IMG/VR virus record: IMGVR_UViG_3300007542_000005
Span: 1 to 46,242 of that record
Direction: 5' to 3' (one strand)
DNA: 46,242 nt
DNA from: a virus
The position numbers and the translations under genes were made by a program. Under the pieces are notes generated by a model. The model saw only the letters and a program-made list of their open reading frames with translations. It was not told where the DNA came from and did no database searches. Positions 35,544-43,523 of this stretch are shown in pieces. Each line of letters opens with the position of its first letter. The stretch's first letter is position 1.

Positions 35544-35632
35544 TTACGTCACCTTTGGTTGCGTCGGCGGTAGCACTATACCGTAGCGTGGCGGGTGCGC
35601 GCTACCCCGCACTTGATGTGAGGGTGTTGGGG
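35544..35632 (-). promoter_or_regulatory. Intergenic hairpin and possible -10 before tail genes
   Basis: One of the few gaps in the late unit. On the minus strand GTAGCG pairs with CGCTAC over 11 bases, and immediately after comes GGTATAGTGC, a good -10 match (TATAGT). It is about 39 bp before the tail tube A ATG. No -35-like TTGACA is seen. It may be an internal late promoter or a processing hairpin. Confidence 0.3.
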
Positions 35633-35908
35633 CTATTCTTCTTCGAAGGGCCAGATCGCAAAGTCGTGGATCACACCATCAACGCGGGCCGCTGCGCACT
35701 CGGCAGGCTCAGCAAATGGCTGGCCAGTAATGAACTCCCACGGCGGGCCGTAGTAGGGCACAACGTGCTGGCCTTCGGCGTCTGGGTTGATGTAGCAGAA
35801 CACCCCACCAGGCTCAAAATTAGCGGCATAATGAGCATCGACCACGGCAGCATAGTTCTGCGCCTCGACCAGTTTTTCAGTTGGGAAAATGACAACACGG
35901 TTGGCCAT
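35633..35908 (-). CDS. Small late protein, 91 residues, unknown
   Basis: The ATG at 35908 overlaps the stop of the LamG-like gene (TAATG) and follows AAGGAGAGCGCTC. The product starts MANRVVIFPTEKLVEAQNYA and contains NPDAEGQHVVPYYGPPWEF with aromatic residues and an acidic Cys-containing helix (EPAECAAARVDG), then FAIWPFEEE. It is acidic and probably alpha/beta. No family is recognised. Position between a virion appendage gene and the tail tube suggests a structural accessory or assembly protein. Confidence 0.6.
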   Translation of the reverse strand: MANRVVIFPTEKLVEAQNYAAVVDAHYAANFEPGGVFCYINPDAEGQHVVPYYGPPWEFITGQPFAEPAECAAARVDGVIHDFAIWPFEEE

Positions 35909-36711
35909 TAGAGCGCTCTCCTTGCGAGTAGCCACGCCTCAAGCGTAGCGGCGTCATTGGTTGGTAGTGGGGTGGTGATCACCACATCACGAAACTTGCC
36001 GTTCCAGTAATTCCCCCCGGAGTCGGCGGTGTTTCCGCCAACAACAAAACGGTCGGTCCCCGTTGCTGGCACCGCAGACACCGTGCCCGAGCCACTCCCG
36101 TCAACATTCATCTGACTTGCATCCGCCCCGATTAATCCACGAACGACATGCCTACTGGATAAATCAACGACAGACCCTGTGACGCCAGGGCTTCCCGAAC
36201 CAGTACCCGCAGCCGCGCGAGCTCGGTTAACACCAGCATCAACAATCCTGTTTATTGATCTGCGATCATTGGCCGTCTTGCCTCCGTAGGCCACTGCGAG
36301 CCGAATTGTAGTGTCAGCCGCTAAGGCATCTTGTTGCAAAAGCCCCCAAAGAGTGGATGCACTAGAACCAAACGGAAACCCGAAGATGCTGTTGGCGAAC
36401 ATCCGGTCATCGATCCCGTCAAACGTCAGACCCGGATATCCACCGAAGCTAGCTGCAGAATAAATTGGCCTTGCCGAACTTACAGACTGGGTAAGTTCGA
36501 GGCCGGACCTCTTGTCGCGCCAGATCGAGACCGCCGAGCCCACCAGCGTAAGCGTTGACACGTCATCGGCGGTCCACCAGCCAAGAAGATTGCTACCCAA
36601 GCTAAGCGGCGTCCACCCCCCACCCGCTGCTAGGGTGTTGCGGGCCTTGCGGCGTTTCTCCGCCTCGGCGTAAGCGGCGAAGGCCTGGCGCTGCGTGTTG
36701 TTCCAGGCCAT
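35908..36711 (-). CDS. LamG/concanavalin-like virion appendage protein
   Basis: 267 residues. A short helical N-terminus (QAFAAYAEAEKRRKARNTL) is followed by LGWWTADDVSTLTLVGSAVS, IWRDKRSGLELTQ and YPGLTFDGIDDRMFA, then NYWNGKFRDVVITTPLPTND, the pattern of LamG-like jelly-roll domains found on phage surfaces. It may be a head or collar appendage that binds carbohydrate (inference). The sequence is AT-richer than its neighbours, like the spike tip, which suggests recent gain. The ATG at 36711 has GGAGTAATCCGGC upstream and ends in overlap with the 91-residue gene. Confidence 0.65.
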   Translation of the reverse strand: MAWNNTQRQAFAAYAEAEKRRKARNTLAAGGGWTPLSLGSNLLGWWTADDVSTLTLVGSAVSIWRDKRSGLELTQSVSSARPIYSAASFGGYPGLTFDGIDDRMFANSIFGFPFGSSASTLWGLLQQDALAADTTIRLAVAYGGKTANDRRSINRIVDAGVNRARAAAGTGSGSPGVTGSVVDLSSRHVVRGLIGADASQMNVDGSGSGTVSAVPATGTDRFVVGGNTADSGGNYWNGKFRDVVITTPLPTNDAATLEAWLLARRAL

Positions 36712-36717
36712 GCCGGA

Positions 36718-37296
36718 TTACTCCTTCGCGGCGTTAGCTGCGGTCGCAGCGGCGGCCTGCGAGGCTGCGACACGTTCGTGGCGCTGCAGGGTGCGGCTTT
36801 TACCGCGGCCGACCAGCACGTCACGGACGGCGCGACCTGCAGCCTTGGCAGCTTCAGTGGCGTCGTTGCGGACGGCCTTGGTGGTGGCGCGGTTCATGCG
36901 GCGCAGCTGCAGCAGCGTGGGCTGCTCGCCTGGCTTGAGCACAACGTCAGGCAGCGACGAGGTGGCGGCCAGCGTGACGCTCTCTGTCTTGGCGCGCTCG
37001 GCGTTGGCTGCCTGCGCCGTCTTGCGGACAGATGCGCGGTCGACGGTGGCTGGCTTAGGTTGCGCAGCCTTGAGCTCAGCGGCAGCTTTCTTCTCGGCCT
37101 TAGTCGGGCCTTGCTTGGCTGCCTCTTTCACGGACTGGGCGGCGTTGGCGGCCTGCTTGGCGCGGCGGCGGCTGCGGTCAGTCGTAGGGGCACCGTCGTT
37201 CTTTTCGGTGAACGACGCTGGCGTATCTGGGTTGTCGCGGTTGGCGCCACGGCTCGACACCGTTGAAGGGCGCCGGCGTACTGTTTCTTCGGACAT
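36718..37296 (-). CDS. Basic Ala-rich virion protein, 192 residues
   Basis: Starts MSEETVRRRPSTVSSRGAN at 37296, with AGGAACCCTATCG upstream; a longer in-frame reading was rejected because it covers a hairpin and has no site. The composition is extreme: Ala, Lys, Arg, Thr and Ser dominate, with helical repeats such as SRRRAKQAANAAQSVKEAAK and KAEKKAAAELKAAQP. The C-terminal half includes GEQPTLLQLRRMNRATTKA and ends AAAATAANAAKE. It may bind DNA or the inner capsid. No homologous family is recognised. It lies between head decoration and appendage genes. Confidence 0.6.
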   Translation of the reverse strand: MSEETVRRRPSTVSSRGANRDNPDTPASFTEKNDGAPTTDRSRRRAKQAANAAQSVKEAAKQGPTKAEKKAAAELKAAQPKPATVDRASVRKTAQAANAERAKTESVTLAATSSLPDVVLKPGEQPTLLQLRRMNRATTKAVRNDATEAAKAAGRAVRDVLVGRGKSRTLQRHERVAASQAAAATAANAAKE

Positions 37297-37324
37297 CGAT
37301 AGGGTTCCTGTTGCGGTTTGTTTT

Positions 37325-37354
37325 GGCGCGCCGCCCCGAGGAGAGCGGCGCGCC
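37325..37354. other. Stable hairpin between head decoration and basic-protein genes
   Basis: GGCGCGCCGC (37325-37334) and GCGGCGCGCC (37345-37354) form a perfect 10-bp stem with a 10-nt loop. On the minus strand AAAAC follows, so it is not a U-tract terminator for late transcripts. It may stabilise or process the mRNA of the abundant head proteins. Confidence 0.5.
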
Positions 37355-37386
37355 ACACGCGCTATGCTAGTTCAGTAAACGGCGGA

Positions 37387-38049
37387 TTACCGTTCCAGCA
37401 CTGCGCGAATGTAGTCGACGGTGAGCACGTGCGCGACGGCGGAGCCATTGGCAAAGCCGAAGCTGATCGCGAGCAGCTCATCATCGGGGAGGTTGGTGAT
37501 CGGAAGCGACGCCACGCGGACGCCATTGACGGCCGCCTGCACGCTATCGGTACCGTCGTAGTAGAAGTTCAGCGTGACGAGGGTGTCGTCCACCAGCGGG
37601 TCTGGCAGGGCGACAACGCTCTCGACGCTGTTCTTGCAGACGACGAGATCTGGGTAGGTATCGTCTTCAGCCTTACGGAAGAAGACGCCATCCGTCACGG
37701 CCATCGGCGTGGTGTCGGTGATCTGCAGGCCAGCGATGAAGTCAGTGTTGGTGACATCGCTCAGCTTGAAGCGGATCTCGAACTCGGTCGACTTGCCTAG
37801 GGTGAAGCTGAAGCTCTCACCCACAGTCTGCAACCAGTCGGCGTCGTTGTCGGCGCTGTCGTTGGTCAGCACCAAGGCGCCGCCGGCGAAGGCGGTGCTC
37901 ACCGCTTCTGTGGCGGAGCTGGCGCCCGCCTCGACAGTGGTGATGGTGAAGTTGCCTGCGGCGTAGTCGCTGGCGCTCAGGAAGTCGTTGAAGTACTCGG
38001 CGTAGCCCGTGCGGGGCTTTTCCTGCCAGAACTTGCGGAAGGTGGTCAT
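37387..38049 (-). CDS. Head decoration/fibre-like protein, 220 residues
   Basis: Starts MTTFRKFWQEKPRTGYAEYF (ATG 38049, AAGGATCAAAGACC upstream). The rest is strand-rich and acidic (DFLSASDYAAGNFTITTVEA, GALVLTNDSADNDADWLQTV, FEIRFKLSDVTNTDFIAGLQ, LVTLNFYYDGTDSVQAAVNG), typical of a jelly-roll or lectin-like domain. A late position directly after the major capsid gene is usual for head decoration or fibre proteins. No catalytic residues are seen. The gene is bracketed by strong hairpins on both sides. Confidence 0.65.
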   Translation of the reverse strand: MTTFRKFWQEKPRTGYAEYFNDFLSASDYAAGNFTITTVEAGASSATEAVSTAFAGGALVLTNDSADNDADWLQTVGESFSFTLGKSTEFEIRFKLSDVTNTDFIAGLQITDTTPMAVTDGVFFRKAEDDTYPDLVVCKNSVESVVALPDPLVDDTLVTLNFYYDGTDSVQAAVNGVRVASLPITNLPDDELLAISFGFANGSAVAHVLTVDYIRAVLER

Positions 38050-38109
38050 GGTCTTTGATCCTTGATCCTTGGACACTCATGGTGCCGGGTGCCGCCCGGC
38101 GTCGGTAGC

Positions 38110-38137
38110 GGCCGATATCGGGATACCGATATCGGCC
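38110..38137 (-). terminator. Perfect hairpin after the major capsid gene
   Basis: GGCCGATATCGG and CCGATATCGGCC form a 12-bp stem with a four-base loop, 11 nt after the capsid stop. No T-run follows, so it is more likely a partial terminator or mRNA-stabilising stem that raises capsid over downstream messages. Confidence 0.45.
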
Positions 38138-38148
38138 TGCCAGCGGCC

Positions 38149-39159
38149 TTAGCCGTTGGTGATCAGCAGAGCGATCGGGATCTGCTTGCGCTCGGCGTAG
38201 ACGCGGTCCCAGTTGCTGGCGAGACGGAGCTCGCTGAGCGTCGGGAACTCGCCGCCGACGTTGGCGTCAGTCCACTTCACACCGTATGGGTGCACGGCGA
38301 ACTGGCGACGGGTCCAGAGCGTCTCGACGCCCATACCGTCACCGGCGCTTTCATCCTGCTCGACCGAGACTGGGCGGGCAACGGCGCTCTCAGCCCAACC
38401 CAGTGCATCAGCACCGATCAGGTAGTTGTGGTAGCGCACCTTGTTGGCGCCCATGATGGCAGGCACCTTGTCGCTCACCAGAACGCGGTAGTTCAGGTAG
38501 TGAGGGATAAAGGAGGTGCCGGTGCTGTCAGGGCGGAAGCTGATCAGATCGTTCTCGGCGAGACGGGTCTCGACTTCAGAGTGGATCACGAGCAGCTTGA
38601 GCTGGTCCTTGGCGTCGCCCATGGTCTGAGCAGCAGCCATTACAGCTGGCGCGGAGATCAGCTCGTCTGCAGTCAGCGTGGCGCCGGTGTCGATCGAGAT
38701 GTCCTCGACCATGTCACCACCGTCATTGAGCACGTTGTCGGCGAAGACGCCGCGCAGCGTGGCAATGGCAGCGTCGTCGAGACGGCGGGCCCAGTATTCG
38801 GACACGCGCTCGCTGATGCGCTTCATCGGATCGGCGCCGGCCAGCTCTGCCACGAGGTGGGCAGCAGACCAGCCCTTGGTCCAGATGATGCGACGGGCGA
38901 CGTCGGTGCCCGAGCTCAGCTTGGACGGCACGGCGTGGCTATCGGGATCATCCGAAGCGGCGTCAGGCTCACTGTCGTCCAGATCCTTCCAGAAGGGAAC
39001 GTTGAACGTGCGACCACCACCGGCCAGCTTGGCCGCCAGGTCGCCGTCGGAGCGGAACACGCCGGCGCCGTAGAAGGCCGACTTCTGCATGGTGTTCTTG
39101 GAGATGTAGTTGTTGAAGACAGTCGGTTCGACTGCATCGGAAAGGCGAACGGTAGACAT
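38149..39159 (-). CDS. Major capsid protein
   Basis: 336 residues, starting MSTVRLSDAVEPTVFNNYIS. Features of HK97-fold podoviral capsids are an N-terminal arm followed by TFNVPFWKDLDDSEPDAASD, a long helix near LVAELAGADPMKRISERVSE with YWARRLDDAAIATLRGVF, and a C-terminal RRQFAVHPYGVKW element followed by LRLASNWDRVYAERKQIPIA. It directly follows the scaffold gene and is followed by a strong hairpin, as expected for the most expressed gene. The ribosome site is TAGGAGCTAACGCTT. Assignment rests on pattern and position. Confidence 0.88.
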   Translation of the reverse strand: MSTVRLSDAVEPTVFNNYISKNTMQKSAFYGAGVFRSDGDLAAKLAGGGRTFNVPFWKDLDDSEPDAASDDPDSHAVPSKLSSGTDVARRIIWTKGWSAAHLVAELAGADPMKRISERVSEYWARRLDDAAIATLRGVFADNVLNDGGDMVEDISIDTGATLTADELISAPAVMAAAQTMGDAKDQLKLLVIHSEVETRLAENDLISFRPDSTGTSFIPHYLNYRVLVSDKVPAIMGANKVRYHNYLIGADALGWAESAVARPVSVEQDESAGDGMGVETLWTRRQFAVHPYGVKWTDANVGGEFPTLSELRLASNWDRVYAERKQIPIALLITNG

Positions 39160-39174
39160 AAGCGTTAGCTCCTA

Positions 39175-40149
39175 TTACTTCAGACCGAAGTCTGAAGGCT
39201 TTTTCCCAGCGGCAGCGATCAAGCTGCGCGCGCGATCAGGGTCTGATTTGGCCAACCGCATCTGTTCGGTCACGTTCTCACCCTCGCCGTCGACAAACGG
39301 ATTGCCGACAGTTGTTGGGTTGCCGCGGAGGACGCCGTCCTCCATGAAGAGTGCTGCACCGATGTTCGAAAGGAACACGGCGATCGCTTCGGACTTAACC
39401 ACCTTGCCTTCACCGACGAAGCCCTTGGCCGTGAGCTCCGTCAGGAACTCCTGGCCGCCGGGAACACCATTGAACACGTGGTCTGCGAGCTCGAAGTTTG
39501 CCTTGGCGGTGTCGCCATCGAGAGGGCCCCAGCGCTTCACGAGCGCATCGGTTGCCTTCTCAGCGGCGGCAAGGTTGTCGGCTGCCTGCTTCTCTGCTGC
39601 GCCAGACGCGCCACCAACAACTTCGTTGATGTACATGTCGTGCACTGCAGCTGCCTGGTCCTTGGTCAGACCAAGGCCATGCAGATCGGTCTTGAGCTTG
39701 GTGGCCCGCTCTGCGTCGTAGGGCAAGCCCTCCGGCAGGTCGGTAGGCACCTTGAACTCGTAACCTTCAGGCTTGTCGGGACGGCCCAGCTTGTTGAAGA
39801 AGGCGTCCCGCTCTTCGGGTGTTGCGTCCTTGCCGGGCACCTTGATAGCGCCGCCCAGCATTTTCTCTTGCGAACGTGCGGCCTTGGCAAGCTCAACGGG
39901 AGACTTGTCAAAACCTTTGGCCTGGAGCCACGTGCGGGTTTCCTCGTCGAGGGCCGCATATGCCGTCACAGGATCGAAGGCGACCGACCCATTCTGGTCG
40001 CCTGCGCCGACATCCGCCGCTGGAGTGCCTGCTGCGTCACCCGCTGCGGGGGTATCGCCAACGGCGGCCCCGGGCGTGGCATCACCCGGCGCATCCCATA
40101 CGGGCTGCGGGATGAACGACATTGCAGATCCTGTGCGTCGAATAGTCAT
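39175..40149 (-). CDS. Scaffolding protein
   Basis: 324 residues, acidic. A Pro/Gly/Ala-rich N-terminus (TPAAGDAAGTPAADVG) is followed by WLQAKGFDKSPVELAKAARS and ALVKRWGPLDGDTAKANFEL, regions typical of scaffold proteins of T7-like and related podoviruses. The segments PEGYEFKVPTDLPEGLPYD and the last 60 residues (NVTEQMRLAKSDPDRARSLI) complete the pattern. It directs capsid assembly and is then removed. The ATG at 40149 follows AGGAGG with 10-nt spacing, partly inside the previous gene's end. Confidence 0.85.
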   Translation of the reverse strand: MTIRRTGSAMSFIPQPVWDAPGDATPGAAVGDTPAAGDAAGTPAADVGAGDQNGSVAFDPVTAYAALDEETRTWLQAKGFDKSPVELAKAARSQEKMLGGAIKVPGKDATPEERDAFFNKLGRPDKPEGYEFKVPTDLPEGLPYDAERATKLKTDLHGLGLTKDQAAAVHDMYINEVVGGASGAAEKQAADNLAAAEKATDALVKRWGPLDGDTAKANFELADHVFNGVPGGQEFLTELTAKGFVGEGKVVKSEAIAVFLSNIGAALFMEDGVLRGNPTTVGNPFVDGEGENVTEQMRLAKSDPDRARSLIAAAGKKPSDFGLK

Positions 40150-40151
40150 CT

Positions 40152-40484
40152 CTAAAATCCCTCCTCGGGGATAGCTTCTGTGGGTGCCCGCAGGACTGCG
40201 CCGTGCAGTCCTTCAATCGAGTGCCCTGATTTGATCACCGCCTCCAGCACGCGCTGGACGACGGCTCGGCGCTGGTCGATCGCTTTAACTTGATCGGCCG
40301 ACGCCTTGATGTGTGCGGTATCATAGTACCGACTGAATTGCGCCAGGTCTATAAGTACCAGCCCAGCATCGTCTGCGCTGCCGTTGCCTGTGAAGACGGC
40401 GGCATAAGCCTCAGCGATGCGCGCTTCCTGCATCGCTGGATCGCTCGCTGCGTGTGCTGGCAGGATGTCGAGAATGGTGCGCAT
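40152..40484 (-). CDS. Small Bbp19-like phage protein, 110 residues
   Basis: MRTILDILPAHAASDPAMQE then AYAAVFTGNGSADDAGLVLI and DLAQFSRYYDTAH resembles the small Bbp19-type domain (a helix, then an F-x-G...VLxDL motif) often found between portal and capsid genes. A C-terminal helix contains KAIDQRRAVVQRVLEAVIKS. The function of this family is unknown to me. The ATG directly follows the portal stop without a gap, and the end provides the scaffold gene's ribosome site (GAGGAGG). Confidence 0.6.
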   Translation of the reverse strand: MRTILDILPAHAASDPAMQEARIAEAYAAVFTGNGSADDAGLVLIDLAQFSRYYDTAHIKASADQVKAIDQRRAVVQRVLEAVIKSGHSIEGLHGAVLRAPTEAIPEEGF

Positions 40485-42233
40485 CTACGCCGCCTGCCCT
40501 GACACCGACGCCAGCAGCTGCTGGAGTGCTGGTGAGTTGGCGGCTGCTTCGCCGCCCTCCGCTATCTGCTTGGCACCGTTGCCGACGGCAGCGGCAGCTT
40601 CGCCAGCCTGCTGGGTGGCGCCCAGCTGGGCGGCAGCCTGCGACTGCTGATCGATAGCGGCGCTGGCTTCTTCGCCAGTACTGCGTGCCTTGAGCATCTT
40701 GGCTGGCGCGCCCATGACGTCCTGCGTGATCTCGAGGATCTCGTCGGCGTCGATGCGCTTGCTGATACCGGGTTTGACCTGCTCGAGCAGCGGTACCATC
40801 TCGAGCACCGAGCGCATGCCGGTGACCTGGCCCATGCGGCGCAGGCGGTCGAGCGGGCTGGTGAACTCTGGCGAGACGTCCTTGCCTGCCAAGGCTTCAG
40901 GCATCTCGAGCGGGCTGCCTGGGCGGAATGCGCCTTTGCGACCCATGATGCTGACTTCGCGATCGATGTTGTGTGACAGGCCTTCGTTCAGGCTGATGCC
41001 GACGGGGCCGAGCATCTCGCCCTTTTCCTGAGCGCGCAGCATGGAGCGGGTTGCCGTCTCCTGCGAACCGCTCTGCTCGCTCACAAGGATCTGCCACAGG
41101 TTCAGGTACAGCATCTCGCGGACGTTGTTGCGGCGGCTCTCGATGATGGACTGGGCGAAGTCTGGGCGAACGCCTGCATTCAGCGGGGCGAAGAGCGGCT
41201 GCCCGTCGCCGCTGATCAGGCCCGGGTTGACGGCGCCTGCGTTGAAGTTCAGGCGGGTGAAGTTCTTGCCGTGTGTTGCGATAGGTGGGCGCAGCAGCAT
41301 CTGCGACGCGATCAGCTCATCGCGGGCCATGGCCTGCAGCGACTGGATCTCGGCGATGGCGAGAGCGACGGGGCCCTCGCAGAATGCGCGCTGCCCGTGG
41401 TTCGACCATGCGTAGCGGGTAAAGGGGAACTCCCAGTAGCCGCTCTCATTGATCAGGTGCTTCTCGGTCGGCAGGATGTAGTAGCTGGCGTAGGCTGCGC
41501 CCTTGACACCCAGGCCGCGCAGCTGGTCAGTGCGTGGCCGCACGCAGTGCAGCACCGGCATGCGCTCATGCTGTCGCTTGGCGTCGTTGGCCATGTCGAT
41601 GACCTTCTGCCCGGCTTTGTCTGGCCACTTGGTGGCGATCTGCTTGGCCGTCCAGTTGAACACGCGGTGCATGCGATCGGGCTGGCCGTCTGGGCCCACG
41701 GATGGGAACAGCTCGGGGAGCGGCATGAACTCGTAGCGGAATGGGGTGCGTGACCCCATCAGCTCTTCGATGAACAGCCAGCCATCGCCGAAGCCGCACA
41801 TGGATTTGACTGCCGCCTTATGGGCAGGCCAGAAGCCAGACTTGGGGTTGCCGCGCACCTTGAACATGTAGTCACGGGTGCGCTCCAGCGCCGTCTTCTC
41901 TTCGAAGGACGGCGCGTAGCCGAAGTCGCTGTCGACGTTCAGATCATGCCAGTTGTCGCTCTCAGGCGTCTTGAGCGAGACGAGACCAGCGGTTAGCCGA
42001 TCGATCGCCCACAGGCTGGTCATGTCGTAGATGTGCTTGGAGCGCTCAGCGGCCACAGGCGTGTTGGTGACGGCCATGACGCCGGCGGCGCCTGCGCCGC
42101 TGTGCACCATGCTGTCGAACTGCTCGGTCTGCGGCAGCACCCACGCGGCGACGCTGCGGTGGTAGTTGTCCCACGGCGCCTTGACGGTGGCCAGCTGCTG
42201 CTGTTCGTCCATGCAATCGTTGATGATGGTCAT
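40485..42233 (-). CDS. Portal (head-tail connector) protein
   Basis: 582 residues. The N-terminal part contains PWDNYHRSVAAWVLPQT, DMTSLWAIDRLTAGLVSLK and PESDNWHDLNVD, the conserved opening of podoviral connectors. Later elements include KSGFWPAHKAAVKSMCGFGD, GYWEFPFTRYAWSNHGQRAF and AIAEIQSLQAMARDELIASQ, matching the wing and stem region. The C-terminal Ala/Gln-rich tail is typical of the barrel/crown. It forms the dodecameric DNA gateway. The ATG overlaps the preceding small gene (ATGA). Length is close to T7 gp8. Confidence 0.93.
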   Translation of the reverse strand: MTIINDCMDEQQQLATVKAPWDNYHRSVAAWVLPQTEQFDSMVHSGAGAAGVMAVTNTPVAAERSKHIYDMTSLWAIDRLTAGLVSLKTPESDNWHDLNVDSDFGYAPSFEEKTALERTRDYMFKVRGNPKSGFWPAHKAAVKSMCGFGDGWLFIEELMGSRTPFRYEFMPLPELFPSVGPDGQPDRMHRVFNWTAKQIATKWPDKAGQKVIDMANDAKRQHERMPVLHCVRPRTDQLRGLGVKGAAYASYYILPTEKHLINESGYWEFPFTRYAWSNHGQRAFCEGPVALAIAEIQSLQAMARDELIASQMLLRPPIATHGKNFTRLNFNAGAVNPGLISGDGQPLFAPLNAGVRPDFAQSIIESRRNNVREMLYLNLWQILVSEQSGSQETATRSMLRAQEKGEMLGPVGISLNEGLSHNIDREVSIMGRKGAFRPGSPLEMPEALAGKDVSPEFTSPLDRLRRMGQVTGMRSVLEMVPLLEQVKPGISKRIDADEILEITQDVMGAPAKMLKARSTGEEASAAIDQQSQAAAQLGATQQAGEAAAAVGNGAKQIAEGGEAAANSPALQQLLASVSGQAA

Positions 42234-42484
42234 GCGCCCACCGCTCCGAACTTGGCGACCTTGGATGCGCTGCCGTAGGCGCTGTCGCCATAGACAGAAG
42301 TCTTGATGTTGCCGAACACGCCCAGGCGCTTCTTGGTAGCGGTGCGGCTCTTGCTGGCTGCATCAAGCTCCGCCACTTCAGGTGGTGCGTCTGCTGCCGG
42401 TGTCGGTGCGTATGTCGGCACGGGTGCAACGGCTGCTGGCGCTGGCTGGTATTGAGGGGTCGACCCCCCGCCTCCTAGACACAT
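42230..42484 (-). CDS. Small Met-Cys virion-type protein, 84 residues (gp6.7/7.3 position)
   Basis: Starts MCLGGGGSTPQYQPAPAAV with a Pro/Ala-rich first half and ends with a basic KSRTATKKRLGVFGNIKTSV region. The last 30 residues match those of the neighbouring gene (RLSTFGNIKTSAMGDAGY there), so the pair arose by duplication. In T7 the small virion proteins gp6.7 and gp7.3 lie just before the portal gene, and gp6.7 also begins Met-Cys. These two genes have the same position and style. The role is therefore inferred as a minor virion/ejection protein. Ribosome site AAGGAGCGCAGACT. Confidence 0.6.
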   Translation of the reverse strand: MCLGGGGSTPQYQPAPAAVAPVPTYAPTPAADAPPEVAELDAASKSRTATKKRLGVFGNIKTSVYGDSAYGSASKVAKFGAVGA

Positions 42485-42496
42485 AGTCTGCGCTCC

Positions 42497-42742
42497 TTAA
42501 GCGGCTGTCGGCAGGCTGCCGAATTTTGCGAAGGACGACGTGGCGTAGCCTGCGTCACCCATAGCGGAAGTCTTGATGTTGCCGAACGTGCTCAGCCGCT
42601 TGCTCGCCGTGCGCCGTGCCTCCACCGCCAGATTGAGCGGGTTGGCCTTGGCGTCAGCGTTAGCTGCGGCAATGTCCGCCCGTGTCGGTGCAGGTGCCAC
42701 GGTTGGTGGCGCTTGGTACTGAGGCTGGGCGGGCATGCACAT
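42497..42742 (-). CDS. Small Met-Cys virion-type protein, 81 residues (paralogue)
   Basis: Starts MCMPAQPQYQAPPTVAPAPT at 42742 (a start two codons later is also possible). A low-complexity Pro/Ala segment is followed by DAKANPLNLAVEARRTASKR and a LSTFGNIKTSAMGDAGYATS end that is almost the same as in the downstream neighbour. The conserved part is therefore the basic FGNIKTS motif, which may contact DNA or the portal. The longer upstream in-frame reading lies inside the membrane gene and was rejected. The preceding stop is only 2 bases away. Confidence 0.6.
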   Translation of the reverse strand: MCMPAQPQYQAPPTVAPAPTRADIAAANADAKANPLNLAVEARRTASKRLSTFGNIKTSAMGDAGYATSSFAKFGSLPTAA

Positions 42743-42744
42743 GG

Positions 42745-43017
42745 CTAGATCCAGAGCGAAAAGATCAGGGACAGGGCGGAGAGCACGAGGCAGACCACCC
42801 ACAAAATGTTGCCGTATCGTGCGCACTCTTCAGCGTTTTGCATGTCCGCTGACAGCGACTGCCAGTAGAAGAACAGCTGCGCCGCGTAGGCGGTTGCACC
42901 ACCAAGAACGATCAGCAGGATGGCGGTCTTGTCTGCGAAGACGATCGCCGTGACGCCAATCAGCAGGAGTGTGAGGGCGCCGAAGACGAGCGCGCCGATG
43001 CCTTGTAGAGTGCTCAT
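42745..43017 (-). CDS. Multi-pass membrane protein, 90 residues
   Basis: Three hydrophobic segments: VFGALTLLLIGVTAIVFA (about 10-28), TAILLIVLGGATAYAAQLFF (31-50) and ILWVVCLVLSALSLIFSLWI (71-90). Between the second and third is a polar SLSADMQNAEECARYGN loop. The size and three-helix topology fit a class I holin, but it sits in the head gene cluster, far from the endolysin. It may alternatively be a membrane factor in adsorption or exclusion. The ATG overlaps the gp13-like stop (ATGA). Confidence 0.65.
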   Translation of the reverse strand: MSTLQGIGALVFGALTLLLIGVTAIVFADKTAILLIVLGGATAYAAQLFFYWQSLSADMQNAEECARYGNILWVVCLVLSALSLIFSLWI

Positions 43018-43523
43018 GCGATTTCTCCTTGCCCTTTGCGTATACTGCGGTAGCCCGCTACCGTCCAGCGGAAAAGCTGGAACAGCTCGCCACCCTTGCC
43101 GTAGACGAAGGGTTCGCCCGACGGCTCAGCGTTGAAATTGGTCATCCACCGGTGCGCGTCGTGGTGCTGCACCAGAGAGCGCGCTTCGCCCGTCGTGAAG
43201 CCTTCATCGATGCGATCGGGGATGTGGTAGTCGTGCATGAAGCGCGTGACCTTGGGGATCACACGCCGCGATCGCTTGGTACCAAGCGCCCACAGGCTGA
43301 TCGTGCAGACGTTGATCGGGCTGGTGCCGAACACCATGACAGGCTGATCGTCGAGGTAGGCGACGAACGCCTTGCCTGCGCCGAGCATGGCGTAGGTCAG
43401 CTGCCAGGACGTGACACCGTCTGGCAGCTGACAGAACGCCTCGAGGTGGTCGAGCGGGCGCAGGTTCGCCATGACGAAGCTGGCGTCCCTGACGCACGCT
43501 GACCTGATGACGACTTCAGCCAT
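43014..43523 (-). CDS. T7 gp13-like protein (GNAT-type fold, DUF2833)
   Basis: 169 residues. Begins MAEVVIRSACVRDASFVMAN with LRPLDHLEAFCQLPDGVTSW, then AMLGAGKAFVAYLDDQPVMV and FGTSPINVCTISLWALGTKR, the gp13/DUF2833 pattern that looks like a reduced acetyltransferase fold. The second half has VIPKVTRFMHDYHIPDRIDE and ARSLVQHHDAHRWMTNFNAE, then a YGKGGELFQLFRW end. In T7, gp13 is needed for virion maturation. Here it lies between TerL and the portal instead of by the tail tube. It overlaps a 34-codon membrane gene upstream. Confidence 0.75.
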   Translation of the reverse strand: MAEVVIRSACVRDASFVMANLRPLDHLEAFCQLPDGVTSWQLTYAMLGAGKAFVAYLDDQPVMVFGTSPINVCTISLWALGTKRSRRVIPKVTRFMHDYHIPDRIDEGFTTGEARSLVQHHDAHRWMTNFNAEPSGEPFVYGKGGELFQLFRWTVAGYRSIRKGQGEIA

